From the NCBI GenBank assembly GCA_018066965.1, contig JAGPVP010000090.1, positions 1-39,860 on the forward strand: a stretch of DNA of 39,860 nucleotides, written 5' to 3'. This DNA is from Zhongshania sp. (GTDB lineage Bacteria; Pseudomonadota; Gammaproteobacteria; Pseudomonadales; Spongiibacteraceae). The position numbers and the translations under genes were made by a program. Positions 23,112 through 32,387 of the stretch are shown one piece after another. The notes beneath the pieces were generated by a model. That model worked only from the letters and a program-made list of their open reading frames with translations. It had not been told where the DNA came from and made no database searches. How positions within the stretch are numbered: the stretch's first letter is position 1; each line of letters begins with the position of its first letter.

Positions 23112-24743
23112 CTACATAAAGACAACCGTGTTCTCATGCTTTGCTTCAATCTGAACATTAAAATGCGCAATGATACTTTTACGCTTGAGCTTCATTGTGG
23201 GTGTTAACAAGCCATTCATAATCGTCCACTCAGGCGTAATAACAACGTGGTTCACACGTTCGTATGCAGCATGAGTCGAGTTAATACGCTCAAGCGACGC
23301 CTCTAAGCTTGCTGCCAAATCTTCAGATGACAGCGCTTTGCCAAGTTCAGATAAGGTCGCCAGTAATATGGGCTGATCAAGACCATGACCACAAACGCAG
23401 ACCTGCTCCAGCTCTATTAGAGAACCAAAATCATCCTCAAGTTTGATAGGCTGAATAAACTTACCCTTGGTGGTTTTAAATACTTCGCTGATACGACCCG
23501 TAATCCAAAGATTGCCATTGTCATCGAGCTTGCCAGTATCGCCAGTGTGATACCAACCATCCACCAAGGCTTCTGCAGTCTTCTCAGGATTTTTATAGTA
23601 ACCGATCATCAGGCCATCACTTTTAAAACACACTTCCTCATCGTCGGTGATTTTAATTTGCACGCCGTTTAACGGAACACCAACACAGCCAGCTTGCGGC
23701 CGCTCGTCAGACAACCAGAAGGTACCGTCGCAGAAGTTCTCTGTCATTGAGTAGCCTTCGCGCAACACCACACCCATATCAATAAACCAGTTCTGCACGT
23801 CGCGTGGGCAAGGAGCGGAGCCGGTCAAAATCATGCGCGCTTGATTTAGGCCAAGCTGCTTTCTAACTTGTTCTTTCTGTTCTTCACCAAATCCAGCCTG
23901 AACCTCCGGCGGTATTTTGGCATCGATGGCGGCTTTAAATTTCACCCAAAGGCGAGGCACCGAAAAGAAGAATGTTGGCTCAACATCACGCAGTTCCGCC
24001 GCAAATGTTTCTAGGCCTTCTGAGAAAGAAATAATGCCGTTGCAATACAGGGCGTTCATTTCAACAATACAACGCTCCGCTGCATGGGACAAAGGCAAGT
24101 AAGACATCAGGCGCTCACGCTCTGGGCCACCACCTATTTTCCAATCTTTTTGCATGCGCGGCAAAATGCGTCCCGGCGTGCCGTGAACATGCATCACGCC
24201 CTTTGGGTTACCCGTTGTGCCAGAGGTATACAGAATCGTCATTAAGGCTTCTGTATCGGGTACAGGTGACTCGGCCATTGGTTCATGGATGGCGACAATG
24301 ACATCAATGTCCGTTGCTACATCGCAACCACAACCTAATATTCCAACGCGTTTAATGTCTGCGGGTAATACCTCGTCGGCTTGGCTAGCTATATCAAACT
24401 GGCCCAAGAAAATCATTCGACTTTCACTGTGTTCCAAAATATAACGCGACGATGGCGCATCTTGGCCGGGGTACAAAGGCACGCTGACGTGGCCGCTGAG
24501 CATAATAGCGAAATCCACCGCAATCCAATCTGCACAGTTCTTTGCAAATATAGAAATACGACTGCCCGGCTCATAGCCTTGAGCGGTAATATATGTCGCT
24601 AGGCGACGTGCACGATCAGCAAGCTGCGCCCAAGTAAATTCGGTCCACTGCAGTTCTTTTGGTTGACGCAAAAATACCTGATCCGCCGCAACAGATTCCC
24701 AGTGATAGAACATTTCCAATGGTGTTTTTATCGTTTCGCTCAT
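23112..24743 (-). CDS. AMP-forming acyl-CoA ligase (long-chain type)
   Basis: This 543-residue ANL-superfamily enzyme has the phosphate loop ILYTSGTTGNPKGVMHVHG, the A5-type motif GYSMTEN, the hinge region GWYHTGDTGKLDDNGNLWITGR, and the C-terminal catalytic Lys region near TPTMKLKRKSI. The segment VFKTTKGKFIQPIKLED resembles long-chain and bubblegum-type ligases rather than acetyl-CoA synthetases. It should activate a carboxylic acid with ATP and CoA. The unusual insert GILGCGCDVATDIDV carries two cysteines. It is the last gene of the minus operon with the FadB-like protein and thiolase, so it probably supplies their acyl-CoA substrate. The acyl specificity is unknown. Confidence 0.88.
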   Translation of the reverse strand: MSETIKTPLEMFYHWESVAADQVFLRQPKELQWTEFTWAQLADRARRLATYITAQGYEPGSRISIFAKNCADWIAVDFAIMLSGHVSVPLYPGQDAPSSRYILEHSESRMIFLGQFDIASQADEVLPADIKRVGILGCGCDVATDIDVIVAIHEPMAESPVPDTEALMTILYTSGTTGNPKGVMHVHGTPGRILPRMQKDWKIGGGPERERLMSYLPLSHAAERCIVEMNALYCNGIISFSEGLETFAAELRDVEPTFFFSVPRLWVKFKAAIDAKIPPEVQAGFGEEQKEQVRKQLGLNQARMILTGSAPCPRDVQNWFIDMGVVLREGYSMTENFCDGTFWLSDERPQAGCVGVPLNGVQIKITDDEEVCFKSDGLMIGYYKNPEKTAEALVDGWYHTGDTGKLDDNGNLWITGRISEVFKTTKGKFIQPIKLEDDFGSLIELEQVCVCGHGLDQPILLATLSELGKALSSEDLAASLEASLERINSTHAAYERVNHVVITPEWTIMNGLLTPTMKLKRKSIIAHFNVQIEAKHENTVVFM

Positions 24744-24810
24744 TACTCAGTACTCCGGCAGATCATTATTGTTGATTAGACCAAGCTCACACTTGGCCTA
24801 ATATCCAATG

Positions 24811-26958
24811 CTATTGAAACAGCTCACCAGCATCGGCTTTATCGATAGCTATTTGAGGCGGTGCAAAGCGCTTACCGTATTTGCTTTCCAGCTCTCGGCA
24901 ACGCTCAACAAAGCGCGGCAAACCATAAGTATTTACAAACTGTATATAACCACCGGTCCATGTTGGCGCACCGATACCCATTATCGACCCAATATTCCCG
25001 TCAGCCACCGTTCTTAGCACGCCAGTTTCCAAGCACACTAGGCTTTCGATCACTGGCCGGAACAATAGGCGATCACGAATATCTTGATCACTCACAGTAC
25101 TATCGATGTCCGCATTAAAATATAGCTCACGCAAACCGCTCCAGATTTGTTTGCCCGCGTCGCTGTATTCATAATAGCCGCCGCCGTGAACACGCCCACC
25201 ACGCTTGTGCTCGCTTAACAAGCAGCGCATTAACGCGGTGCCTTCTGGCGTAGGATCATCTTCAGCTTTGCGCAATCCCATACTGATTTGAGCATCAATA
25301 ATATCTAAAGACAACTTTTGGCTAACTTCATCTTGCAAGGCCAAGGGCCCAACCGGCCAGCCCACAGACTTACCTACTGACTCAACACGCACCGCATTCA
25401 CGCCTTCCGCCATTAGCTGAGCGGCTTCCTGTATTGGTGTGCTAATGGTGCGTGAGGTGTAAAAACCCGGTGAATCGTTAACAACGATCGGGGTTTTCTT
25501 CAATTGGCGGGTCAAATCAAAGGCTTTAGCTAAAGTCTCTTCACTGGTTTCCGCACCACAAATAATTTCTACCAGCGGCATTCTGTCTACTGGCGAAAAG
25601 AAGTGCATGCCGATGAAATTCGCAGGTTTGCTGCTCGCACCAGACAACGACGTAATGGGTAATGTTGAGGTGTTAGATGCCCACACGCCTCCTTCTGCCA
25701 AGCAAGATTCCGTAGACTTCGTTAGAGAGTGCTTAAGCTCAACATTCTCGAACACCGCCTCGATAATAAAATCACAGCCCTGTAAATCGTCATTGCTAAT
25801 ACTAGGGGTGATACGAGCCAACACCTCGATTGCCGCGGCCTCGGTCATCCGCCCTTTTTGAACCAACTTAGCCAAACCTTTTTCTGAATAGGCCTTGGCC
25901 TTCTCAGCAGATTCCATGGTCACATCTTTAATAACAACATTAATGCCGACCATCGCAGCAGACATGGCAATACCCTGTCCCATCATGCCGCCGCCCAAAA
26001 TACCCAAACGCGATACCGTATTTTTTTCAAAACCCGTTGGCCGACTTTGACCGCCAGCAACTTGGTTCATTTGGAAGAAAAACGCATTGATCATGTTCTT
26101 CGCTTCTGGCGTTGTTACCAGCTGTGAGAACTGACGGCTTTCTATACGTAGAGCGGTATCCAAATCAACCCGCAGAGTTTCTACCATGATATCTAGGATC
26201 ATTGCAGGTGCGGGCAACAAGCCGCGAGTTTTCTTTTGCAAGCCTGCAGCGGCAAACACGATGCCTTGACGGATAAGTGGATTTTCTTCACCACCGCCAG
26301 GAATTTTGAAGCCTTTCACATCCCAAGACTGTACTGCATTATCGGGGTTAGCCAATATCCACGCCTTAGCACGCGGTAATAATTCTTCCGGTGTGGCCAC
26401 CGTTTCGTGAATCAATCCCGCTGCAAGCGCAGGTGCAGCGCCCAATTTTTTGCCATCAATTAAAAATGGAAACGCTTTTTCAAAACCGAGCAAAGATGTT
26501 AAACGCACAACACCGCCGCCGCCGGGCAGCAAACCTAGACCTACTTCAGGAAGGCCAAGCAGCACTGCACGCGAATCTACCGCAAGGCGATAATTACAGC
26601 ATAAACAGACTTCTAAACCGCCGCCAAGCGCCGCGCCGTTTATTGCAGCAACAACAGGTACAGGCAATTTTTCTATTTGTCTCAGCAGCGCTTTAATTCC
26701 CTCGGTACGCACAAACACACCGCGCTCTTCACCCGGCTGCGCCGCCACCAAATCATTCAGGTCACCACCGGCAATAAAGGTTTTCTTAGCCGAGGTAATC
26801 ACAACGCCAGCCAAATCTGCTTCGGCCTTGAGCTTATTTAGCGTGCTGCGCATTGCGTCGATAAACTCATCATTTATCGCATTGACGCTGCCACGCATAT
26901 CCATAGTAACGGTAACAATATTACTGCCGTCTTTTTCGTATTTAAAAGAATCTGTCAT
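24811..26958 (-). CDS. FadB-like multifunctional enzyme: enoyl-CoA hydratase / 3-hydroxyacyl-CoA dehydrogenase
   Basis: I start at the ATG at 26958 (MTDSFKYEKDG), which has AGGA upstream; the longer frame to 26991 adds 11 unlikely residues. The product is about 715 residues. The hydratase domain occupies the first 300 residues and keeps both glutamates (GGGLEVCLCC and GLPEVGLGLLPGGGG). The NAD-binding domain begins with LGGGMMGQGIAMSAAM near residue 325, and the dehydrogenase shows GMHFFSPVDRMPLVEII and NDSPGFYTSRT with the expected His, Glu and Asn. It performs two consecutive beta-oxidation steps and normally works with the thiolase encoded 99 bp upstream. It is a fatty-acid type alpha subunit, though its preferred chain is unknown. 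Confidence 0.92.
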   Translation of the reverse strand: MTDSFKYEKDGSNIVTVTMDMRGSVNAINDEFIDAMRSTLNKLKAEADLAGVVITSAKKTFIAGGDLNDLVAAQPGEERGVFVRTEGIKALLRQIEKLPVPVVAAINGAALGGGLEVCLCCNYRLAVDSRAVLLGLPEVGLGLLPGGGGVVRLTSLLGFEKAFPFLIDGKKLGAAPALAAGLIHETVATPEELLPRAKAWILANPDNAVQSWDVKGFKIPGGGEENPLIRQGIVFAAAGLQKKTRGLLPAPAMILDIMVETLRVDLDTALRIESRQFSQLVTTPEAKNMINAFFFQMNQVAGGQSRPTGFEKNTVSRLGILGGGMMGQGIAMSAAMVGINVVIKDVTMESAEKAKAYSEKGLAKLVQKGRMTEAAAIEVLARITPSISNDDLQGCDFIIEAVFENVELKHSLTKSTESCLAEGGVWASNTSTLPITSLSGASSKPANFIGMHFFSPVDRMPLVEIICGAETSEETLAKAFDLTRQLKKTPIVVNDSPGFYTSRTISTPIQEAAQLMAEGVNAVRVESVGKSVGWPVGPLALQDEVSQKLSLDIIDAQISMGLRKAEDDPTPEGTALMRCLLSEHKRGGRVHGGGYYEYSDAGKQIWSGLRELYFNADIDSTVSDQDIRDRLLFRPVIESLVCLETGVLRTVADGNIGSIMGIGAPTWTGGYIQFVNTYGLPRFVERCRELESKYGKRFAPPQIAIDKADAGELFQ

Positions 26959-27057
26959 ACCGAATTGTCCTGTTTGTTCTGAACACCACACTGAAACGCC
27001 AGCGGTTTAGGTCTTGGGCCGGATTTCCACCGGCACTCGCAAACAACAATCGTTGCT

Positions 27058-28263
27058 TTAAACCCGTTCAATAATCGTTGCTATACCCATACCGCCACCC
27101 ACACATAGGGCGACTAAACCGCGCTTCAAGTCGCGGCGCTCTAGCTCGTCTAAAATCGTGCCGATTAGCATGCCGCCGGTCGCACCTAGCGGGTGTCCCA
27201 TTGCAATAGCGCCGCCGTTCACATTGGTAATGCTGTCATCAATGCCAAGGTCTTTCATAAAGCGCAGCGCTACCGATGCAAACGCTTCGTTAATTTCCCA
27301 TAAATCAATATCAGCGACTTCCAAGCCTGCTTTCTTGAGGCATTTCAATGCCGCAGGCCCCGGACCAGTAAGCATAATAACGGGGTCAGTAGAGGTCACA
27401 GCGGTCGCCACAATACGTGCACGCGGGGTTAAACCCAGCTCTTTGCCAATTTCTTCGCTGCCGATTAATACCGCGCTCGCACCGTCAACAATCCCTGAGG
27501 AATTCGCCGCCGTATGAACGTGATTAATTTGCTCTACCGCGGTGTATTTAGATAAAGCCATGTCATCCATGCCGGCCTTGCCAAGCGCCTCAAATGACGG
27601 ACGCAAACCACCGAGAGATTCGACCGTGCTATCTGGCTTGATGAAATCATCCTGCGCCAGAATGACCGAACCACTCGCATCCACTACTGGCACGACAGAT
27701 TTAAAATAACCGTTGTCGCGCGCAAAACTAGCGCGCTTCTGTGACAACACCGCGTATTCATCAACGGCTTTGCGATCCCAACCTTCAATGGTTGCAATCA
27801 AATCTGCGCCCACACCTTGCGGTACCGCTTTCTGACCAAGAATAAACTCAGGGTCAGAGAACATGACGCCGCCGTTGCTGCCCATTTGCACCCGTGACAT
27901 GCACTCAACGCCGCCAGCAACAATCAAATCATCCCAGCCCGACGCGATTTTCTGTGCTGCGGTGTTCACCGCCTCTAGGCCAGATGCGCAAAAGCGATCT
28001 AGCTGTAAGCCTGCGACCGCTTCATCCCAGCCTGCAAATTGGGCTGCTGCCTTACCAATATTGCTACCTTGCTGGGCAATGGGTGTTACACAACCCAATA
28101 AAACATCATCGACACGGCTGGTATCTAGCTTGTGACGCTGCTGAATTTCTTTAAGTAATCCCGCGATTAACGCAACGGGTTTTACTTCGCTTAAGGAACC
28201 GCCCGCTTTGCCTTTACTACGTGGAGTACGGATGGCTTCATAAATATATGCTGCTTTGGTCAC
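27058..28263 (-). CDS. Acetyl-CoA acyltransferase (thiolase, FadA/FadI-like)
   Basis: The frame is open to 28383, but the family start is clearly at the GTG at 28263 ([19 protein letters not shown]), with GAGG about 7 bases upstream; the extension would run over the divergent promoter. The 401-residue product has the acyl-carrying Cys in [13 protein letters not shown], the His in [15 protein letters not shown] and the second Cys in [11 protein letters not shown]. It cleaves 3-ketoacyl-CoA to acetyl-CoA and a shortened acyl-CoA. It forms the first gene of an operon with the FadB-like protein and acyl-CoA ligase and is divergent from the AraC regulator, 163 bp away. Confidence 0.92.
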   Translation of the reverse strand: MTKAAYIYEAIRTPRSKGKAGGSLSEVKPVALIAGLLKEIQQRHKLDTSRVDDVLLGCVTPIAQQGSNIGKAAAQFAGWDEAVAGLQLDRFCASGLEAVNTAAQKIASGWDDLIVAGGVECMSRVQMGSNGGVMFSDPEFILGQKAVPQGVGADLIATIEGWDRKAVDEYAVLSQKRASFARDNGYFKSVVPVVDASGSVILAQDDFIKPDSTVESLGGLRPSFEALGKAGMDDMALSKYTAVEQINHVHTAANSSGIVDGASAVLIGSEEIGKELGLTPRARIVATAVTSTDPVIMLTGPGPAALKCLKKAGLEVADIDLWEINEAFASVALRFMKDLGIDDSITNVNGGAIAMGHPLGATGGMLIGTILDELERRDLKRGLVALCVGGGMGIATIIERV

Positions 28264-28412
28264 GACATACCTCGCGTTCGCCTTGCTGTGAATCAAAGGT
28301 GGGCCAAAATTAGGGTAAAACTGGCCCGGTGCCGCAGTTTGAGAGATAGGGAGGATTGATACAATGATCATAAAATGACACAAAAATCACCATTAGAATG
28401 CATAAATTATTA

Positions 28413-28418
28413 TATAAT
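28413..28418 (+). promoter_or_regulatory. Consensus -10 box just before the AraC start
   Basis: TATAAT lies 8 bases before the ATG at 28427. If used, transcription would start within 1-2 bases of the ATG, giving an essentially leaderless mRNA. There is no Shine-Dalgarno sequence before the ATG, which fits. The -35 is weak. Confidence 0.4.
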
Positions 28419-28426
28419 CGTTTTCT

Positions 28427-29449
28427 ATGGGTAATTTTGACTCTTTAACAATCGCCATCGCCACCGTCAGCAGCAGCTTAACGGGCGCCGCCGAACAGGG
28501 CGTAAACGTCCTCGCCCTGCTCCGCAAATGCGGTATAGACCCGCGCCTGCTCAACTCACCGCAGGCACGTATTCCAGTACGTCAGTTTATTAAACTGTGC
28601 CGACTTAGCAGTGGCCGCCTTAACGACGAGCAATACGGCTTATTAGAAAAACCCCAGCGCCTAGGCACTTACCGCGCTATTGCTATCAATGTCGTTCACG
28701 CCAAAAATCTAGGCGACGCCTTGAACCGCTACGCCGAATTCAGCAATTTATTTGAAAACAGTTTTGAATTTCAACTTAAAACCAAGGCGCGCCGCGCGGA
28801 ATTTATTATTCGCCGCCGCCCGCACATGGCGGTACATAATAACTTCGCGGTTGAATCAGCATTAATGATTGCGCACCGCTTTAGTAGCTGGCTAATCAAC
28901 GAGCGTATCGCATTGCAGGGCGTACATATCGATTACCCTAGCCCGCCTTTTCATGAGTACAACTACCTTTTCTACGGCGCCCCAGTCTTAAACAAGCAAG
29001 ATCGTTCCGCTATTGAGTTCGATGTCGCTTATTTAGAACGACCCGTTGTGCAAAACGAGGTTCACCTAGAAAGATATTTGCAAAATGCACCGGCGAAACT
29101 GTATTTACCTCTGGATGAAAGTGGGCAACTATCATTACAAGTACGAAAAATTTTAAGCGATTTACCGGACTCCCTAAGTTCAAATACCGCGCTTGGCGAC
29201 ACCAGCAAAGTACTCGGCGTTAGCAGCGACACTTTACGGCGACGACTAAAGCGCGAAGGCACAAACTTCCAAACTATTCGAGCCAATATCCGCCGCGAGC
29301 TGGCAATCCATTACTTAGCTTCCAGCACCGAAACTATTGAAAGCATCGCCTATAAAACCGGCTATACCGAACCCGGCGCGTTTATTCGTGCGTTTAAAAA
29401 CTGGACTGGATACACCCCGCTAAAATTTCGGAAGCAGCTAGAACACTAA
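28427..29449 (+). CDS. AraC-family regulator (OruR/arabinose-binding-domain type)
   Basis: The 340-residue product has an N-terminal sensor domain of the type seen in OruR-like regulators (residues 1-200, with LARKCGIDPRLL-like LLRKCGIDPRLLNSP and NYLFYGAPVLNKQ), and a C-terminal pair of helix-turn-helix motifs (DTSKVLGVSSDTLRRRLKRE near residue 265, and SIAYKTGYTEPGAFIRAFKNWTGYTPLKFR at the end). Regulators of this class typically activate adjacent catabolic genes on binding the pathway substrate. The thiolase-FadB-ligase operon is divergent from it and the aldehyde dehydrogenase and epoxide hydrolase follow on the same strand; either could be its target. Confidence 0.9.
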   Translation: MGNFDSLTIAIATVSSSLTGAAEQGVNVLALLRKCGIDPRLLNSPQARIPVRQFIKLCRLSSGRLNDEQYGLLEKPQRLGTYRAIAINVVHAKNLGDALNRYAEFSNLFENSFEFQLKTKARRAEFIIRRRPHMAVHNNFAVESALMIAHRFSSWLINERIALQGVHIDYPSPPFHEYNYLFYGAPVLNKQDRSAIEFDVAYLERPVVQNEVHLERYLQNAPAKLYLPLDESGQLSLQVRKILSDLPDSLSSNTALGDTSKVLGVSSDTLRRRLKREGTNFQTIRANIRRELAIHYLASSTETIESIAYKTGYTEPGAFIRAFKNWTGYTPLKFRKQLEH

Positions 29450-29485
29450 TCGCAAGCATACTATATCGCGCCCTCAGATTTATTG

Positions 29486-29503
29486 ACTTAAATATCATTA
29501 AGT
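29486..29503. promoter_or_regulatory. Possible operator before the aldehyde dehydrogenase gene
   Basis: ACTTAA, 6-bp spacer, TTAAGT: an 18-bp inverted repeat in the 247-bp region between the AraC and aldehyde dehydrogenase genes. Short and A/T-rich, so chance is possible. Confidence 0.25.
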
Positions 29504-29696
29504 GCCAACATCCGAGCCCAATGGGCTGGCTAACCACACGCGATTCGCTACATTTCGACCGACAATAAATTAGATAGCCATAATCTAAATCGCCGCTACA
29601 GCTCTAACTCATTTGTATGTTCCACAACATTTTTGACAGCACAAAACCATTCTTTTTTATTATTGACACCCACCCTCAACGCCGAGGACAGCGAAT

Positions 29697-31148
29697 ATGA
29701 ACAGTGCCCTACTGACCGAAGAAACATCCACTAGCGACTTCCAACAAATTCAAAAAATCGTTGAACTTCAACGTAATAGTTTTATTCAAGATGGCTACCC
29801 AAGTGCCAAAACTCGCATCGATCGCCTGGATCGCCTTATCGCGATGCTGCGCAACAATAAGCAAAAGCTGGCAGCCACATTAAAAAGTGACTACAGCGCG
29901 CGGTCACATTTTGACAGCGTTGTTTTTGATATTTTAGTGCCCATAGAAAGCCTCAAATACTGCCGCAAGAATACCGCAAAGTGGATGAAGCCAGAAAAAC
30001 GTGGCGCCAAGTTCCCGCTGAATTTACTGGGTGCAGATGCCCACGTGTTCTATCAGCCTATGGGCGTGGTCGGCATTGTTGCGCCATGGAATTTCCCCAT
30101 TCAGCTCACATTCTCGCCACTGGGCAATGCTATTTCTGCCGGCAACCGCGCCATTATAAAGCCTTCTGAACTCACTCCAGCAACATCGGCTTTATTAGAA
30201 GAGCTATTCAAAGCCGACTTTGGGCCAGAAGAGGTTAGCGTTGTAAATGGTGGTCCTGACGTTGCAGCGGCCTTTACCGCACAGGCTTTTGATCATTTGG
30301 TATTCACTGGCGCGCCGTCGGTTGCCAAACACGTTATGCGTGCCGCCGCTGAAAATCTAGTTCCACTAACACTTGAACTAGGCGGCAAATGCCCAGTTAT
30401 TATCGGCGAAGGTGCAGATTTAAAATCCGCTGTTGAGCGTATTTTTATCTTTAAAACCATGAACGCCGGACAAATCTGTCTCGCACCTGACTACACCTTT
30501 GTTCAGGCTGAAGTCTTACCACAGTTTATAGAATTAGCTAAAAAATTCGTCGCCGATAACTTTGGCACCTTGGCCGACAACGACGACTATGGCTCTATCA
30601 TTAACGAACGTCATCGCGCTCGCATCGCCGGCTATATTCAAGAAGCAAAGGATAAGGGCTTCCAAACTATTCCACTCAGCGACGATATTGGTTTAGACAA
30701 ACTGGCCCATAATCATAAGCTTGCCCCAACTCTTGTGATCGACCCCTCTGATGACTGCAAAATTATGAGCGATGAGATTTTTGGGCCGGCAATGCCGATT
30801 AAAACCTATACTGACATCAACGACGTCGCCAGCCATATCAACCGAGGCGAGCGCCCACTGGCGCTATATTATTTCGGAAAATCAAAATCAGAAATTAATC
30901 TATTAAAAACTAATACCACTTCCGGCGGCATGGTTGTCAACGATATCGCGGCTCACGTTCTGCAAGACTCTATGCCTTTGGGCGGTGTTGGTCACAGCGG
31001 CATGGGGTCTTACCATGGCTTCGACGGTTTCCGGCAGCTAAGCCACGGCAAGGGCTTTTACAAGCAAGGCATGTTGAGCTTAACTCCGTTCTTTAAGGCG
31101 CCGCACACCGACAAGATGCTGGCGCTGCTTGAAAAGATGATGGGTTAA
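29697..31148 (+). CDS. Aldehyde dehydrogenase, coniferyl-aldehyde-dehydrogenase type
   Basis: The 483-residue product has the ALDH elements GVVGIVAPWNFPIQLTF, IIKPSELTPATSALLEEL, LELGGKCPVIIGEGA (catalytic Glu) and MNAGQICLAPDYTFV (catalytic Cys). The shorter length and the C-terminal SGMGSYHGFDGFRQLSHGK pattern match the coniferyl-aldehyde/class-3 membrane-type ALDHs. It oxidises an aldehyde to an acid with NAD(P). The real substrate may be a medium- or long-chain aliphatic aldehyde rather than coniferyl aldehyde. ATG follows GAGGAC. The epoxide hydrolase follows 30 bp later in the same operon, so epoxide, diol and aldehyde intermediates are plausible. Confidence 0.88.
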   Translation: MNSALLTEETSTSDFQQIQKIVELQRNSFIQDGYPSAKTRIDRLDRLIAMLRNNKQKLAATLKSDYSARSHFDSVVFDILVPIESLKYCRKNTAKWMKPEKRGAKFPLNLLGADAHVFYQPMGVVGIVAPWNFPIQLTFSPLGNAISAGNRAIIKPSELTPATSALLEELFKADFGPEEVSVVNGGPDVAAAFTAQAFDHLVFTGAPSVAKHVMRAAAENLVPLTLELGGKCPVIIGEGADLKSAVERIFIFKTMNAGQICLAPDYTFVQAEVLPQFIELAKKFVADNFGTLADNDDYGSIINERHRARIAGYIQEAKDKGFQTIPLSDDIGLDKLAHNHKLAPTLVIDPSDDCKIMSDEIFGPAMPIKTYTDINDVASHINRGERPLALYYFGKSKSEINLLKTNTTSGGMVVNDIAAHVLQDSMPLGGVGHSGMGSYHGFDGFRQLSHGKGFYKQGMLSLTPFFKAPHTDKMLALLEKMMG

Positions 31149-31178
31149 AAATTCGCTAACACCTTAAGAGATCACAAT

Positions 31179-32339
31179 ATGAACATTGAGCCGTTTATTA
31201 TAAATATCGACCAAGCGCAATTAGATGACTTGGCGTCGCGTTTAAAAACCGCCCGTATCCTCCCTGACTTCGGCAATAGCAGCTGGGAATACGGCACCAA
31301 TACAGCTTACTTGAATGAGCTGGTGGATTACTGGCGCAAGGACTACAACTGGCGTAAGCACGAAAAGGAAATGAATCAATTCGAACATTTTCGCGCTGAG
31401 ATCGACGGCATGCCTATCCACTTTTTGTATAAAAAAGGTAAAGGCCCGTCACCCACACCGCTGCTACTGAGTCACGGCTGGCCGTGGACCTTTTGGGACT
31501 ATCAGAAACTTATTGGCCCACTGACGGATCCCGCTGCTTATGGTGGTGATGAGGCCGACGCCTTTGATGTCGTCATTCCCTCGCTTCCCGGCTACGGGTT
31601 TTCTACGCCCCTAACAACTACGGGCATTAACTTTGCCAGCACCGCCGATATTTTTGTAAAACTAATGGACGGTTTGGGATATAAAAAATTCGCCGCCCAC
31701 GGCCATGACTGGGGCGCAATTATTACCGCTCAACTCGGCCACAAACACGCGGACAAGTTAATTGGCGCCCACTTCACCACCATGCTGCCCTTAGATACAT
31801 TTGGCGGCGGCACAGTTGATGATTCATTTTTTGGCGCCAACGAAATGGATATTGCGGAAAAGAACATGCACTTCTTTGCCGATGGTGGCGGCTACTTTGC
31901 CCTGCAATCGACCCGGCCACAAACCCTAGCCAATGCCTTAAGCGACTCCCCCGTCGGCCTATGTTCTTGGATTTTGGAAAAACGGCGCGACTGGAGCGAC
32001 TGCGGTGGCGATGTAGAAAGCCGGTTCTCAAAAGACGACTTAATCACCACCGTTATGCTGTACTGGCTAACCGATAGCTTTGGTACATCTGCCAGATTCT
32101 ACTATGAGGCCGCGCATCAGCCATGGGTTCCATCCCATGACCGCAAGCCTGTTGTAGAAGCGCCATGTGGTATTGCGATCTTCCCTGAGGAAGTATTAGC
32201 CCAGCCTAAAGCGTGGATAGAGCACTACTACAATGTAAAACATTTATCTGAGATGAGTAGCGGCGGGCATTTCGCCGCAATGGAAGAACCTGAAGCGCTG
32301 CTTAAAGATATTCAGCAGTTCTTTGCTAGCTTGCGCTAA
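31179..32339 (+). CDS. Epoxide hydrolase (alpha/beta hydrolase with EHN domain)
   Basis: The 386-residue product starts with the epoxide hydrolase N-terminal domain (residues 1-95: DLASRLKTARILPDF, NELVDYWRKDYNWRKHEKEMNQF). The hydrolase core follows, with the HGWP oxyanion motif (99-102) and the nucleophile Asp177 in HGHDWGA. The catalytic His is near the end in SSGGHFAAMEEPE. It resembles microsomal-type epoxide hydrolases that add water to epoxides to give diols; juvenile-hormone and terpene epoxides are typical family substrates. It is encoded with an aldehyde dehydrogenase. The ATG has AAGAGATC upstream. A hairpin separates it from the convergent lipase operon. Confidence 0.9.
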   Translation: MNIEPFIINIDQAQLDDLASRLKTARILPDFGNSSWEYGTNTAYLNELVDYWRKDYNWRKHEKEMNQFEHFRAEIDGMPIHFLYKKGKGPSPTPLLLSHGWPWTFWDYQKLIGPLTDPAAYGGDEADAFDVVIPSLPGYGFSTPLTTTGINFASTADIFVKLMDGLGYKKFAAHGHDWGAIITAQLGHKHADKLIGAHFTTMLPLDTFGGGTVDDSFFGANEMDIAEKNMHFFADGGGYFALQSTRPQTLANALSDSPVGLCSWILEKRRDWSDCGGDVESRFSKDDLITTVMLYWLTDSFGTSARFYYEAAHQPWVPSHDRKPVVEAPCGIAIFPEEVLAQPKAWIEHYYNVKHLSEMSSGGHFAAMEEPEALLKDIQQFFASLR

Positions 32340-32348
32340 ACCTGAAGC

Positions 32349-32380
32349 GTCGGGCGCCTACATTATGTACGGCGCCCGAC
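32349..32380. terminator. Hairpin between convergent epoxide hydrolase and lipase genes
   Basis: GTCGGGCGCC (32349-32358) pairs perfectly with GGCGCCCGAC (32371-32380), with TACA/TGTA extending the stem inside. On the plus strand a weak T-containing tail (CTCGTGTTT) follows. It is probably a terminator for the epoxide hydrolase transcript and may serve both directions. Confidence 0.6.
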
Positions 32381-32387
32381 CTCGTGT

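Noticed and set aside
28264..28383. N-terminal extension of the thiolase to the ATG at 28383
   Set aside because: Family alignment by eye starts at the GTG at 28263, which has a ribosome-binding site; the extension overlaps the divergent promoter region.
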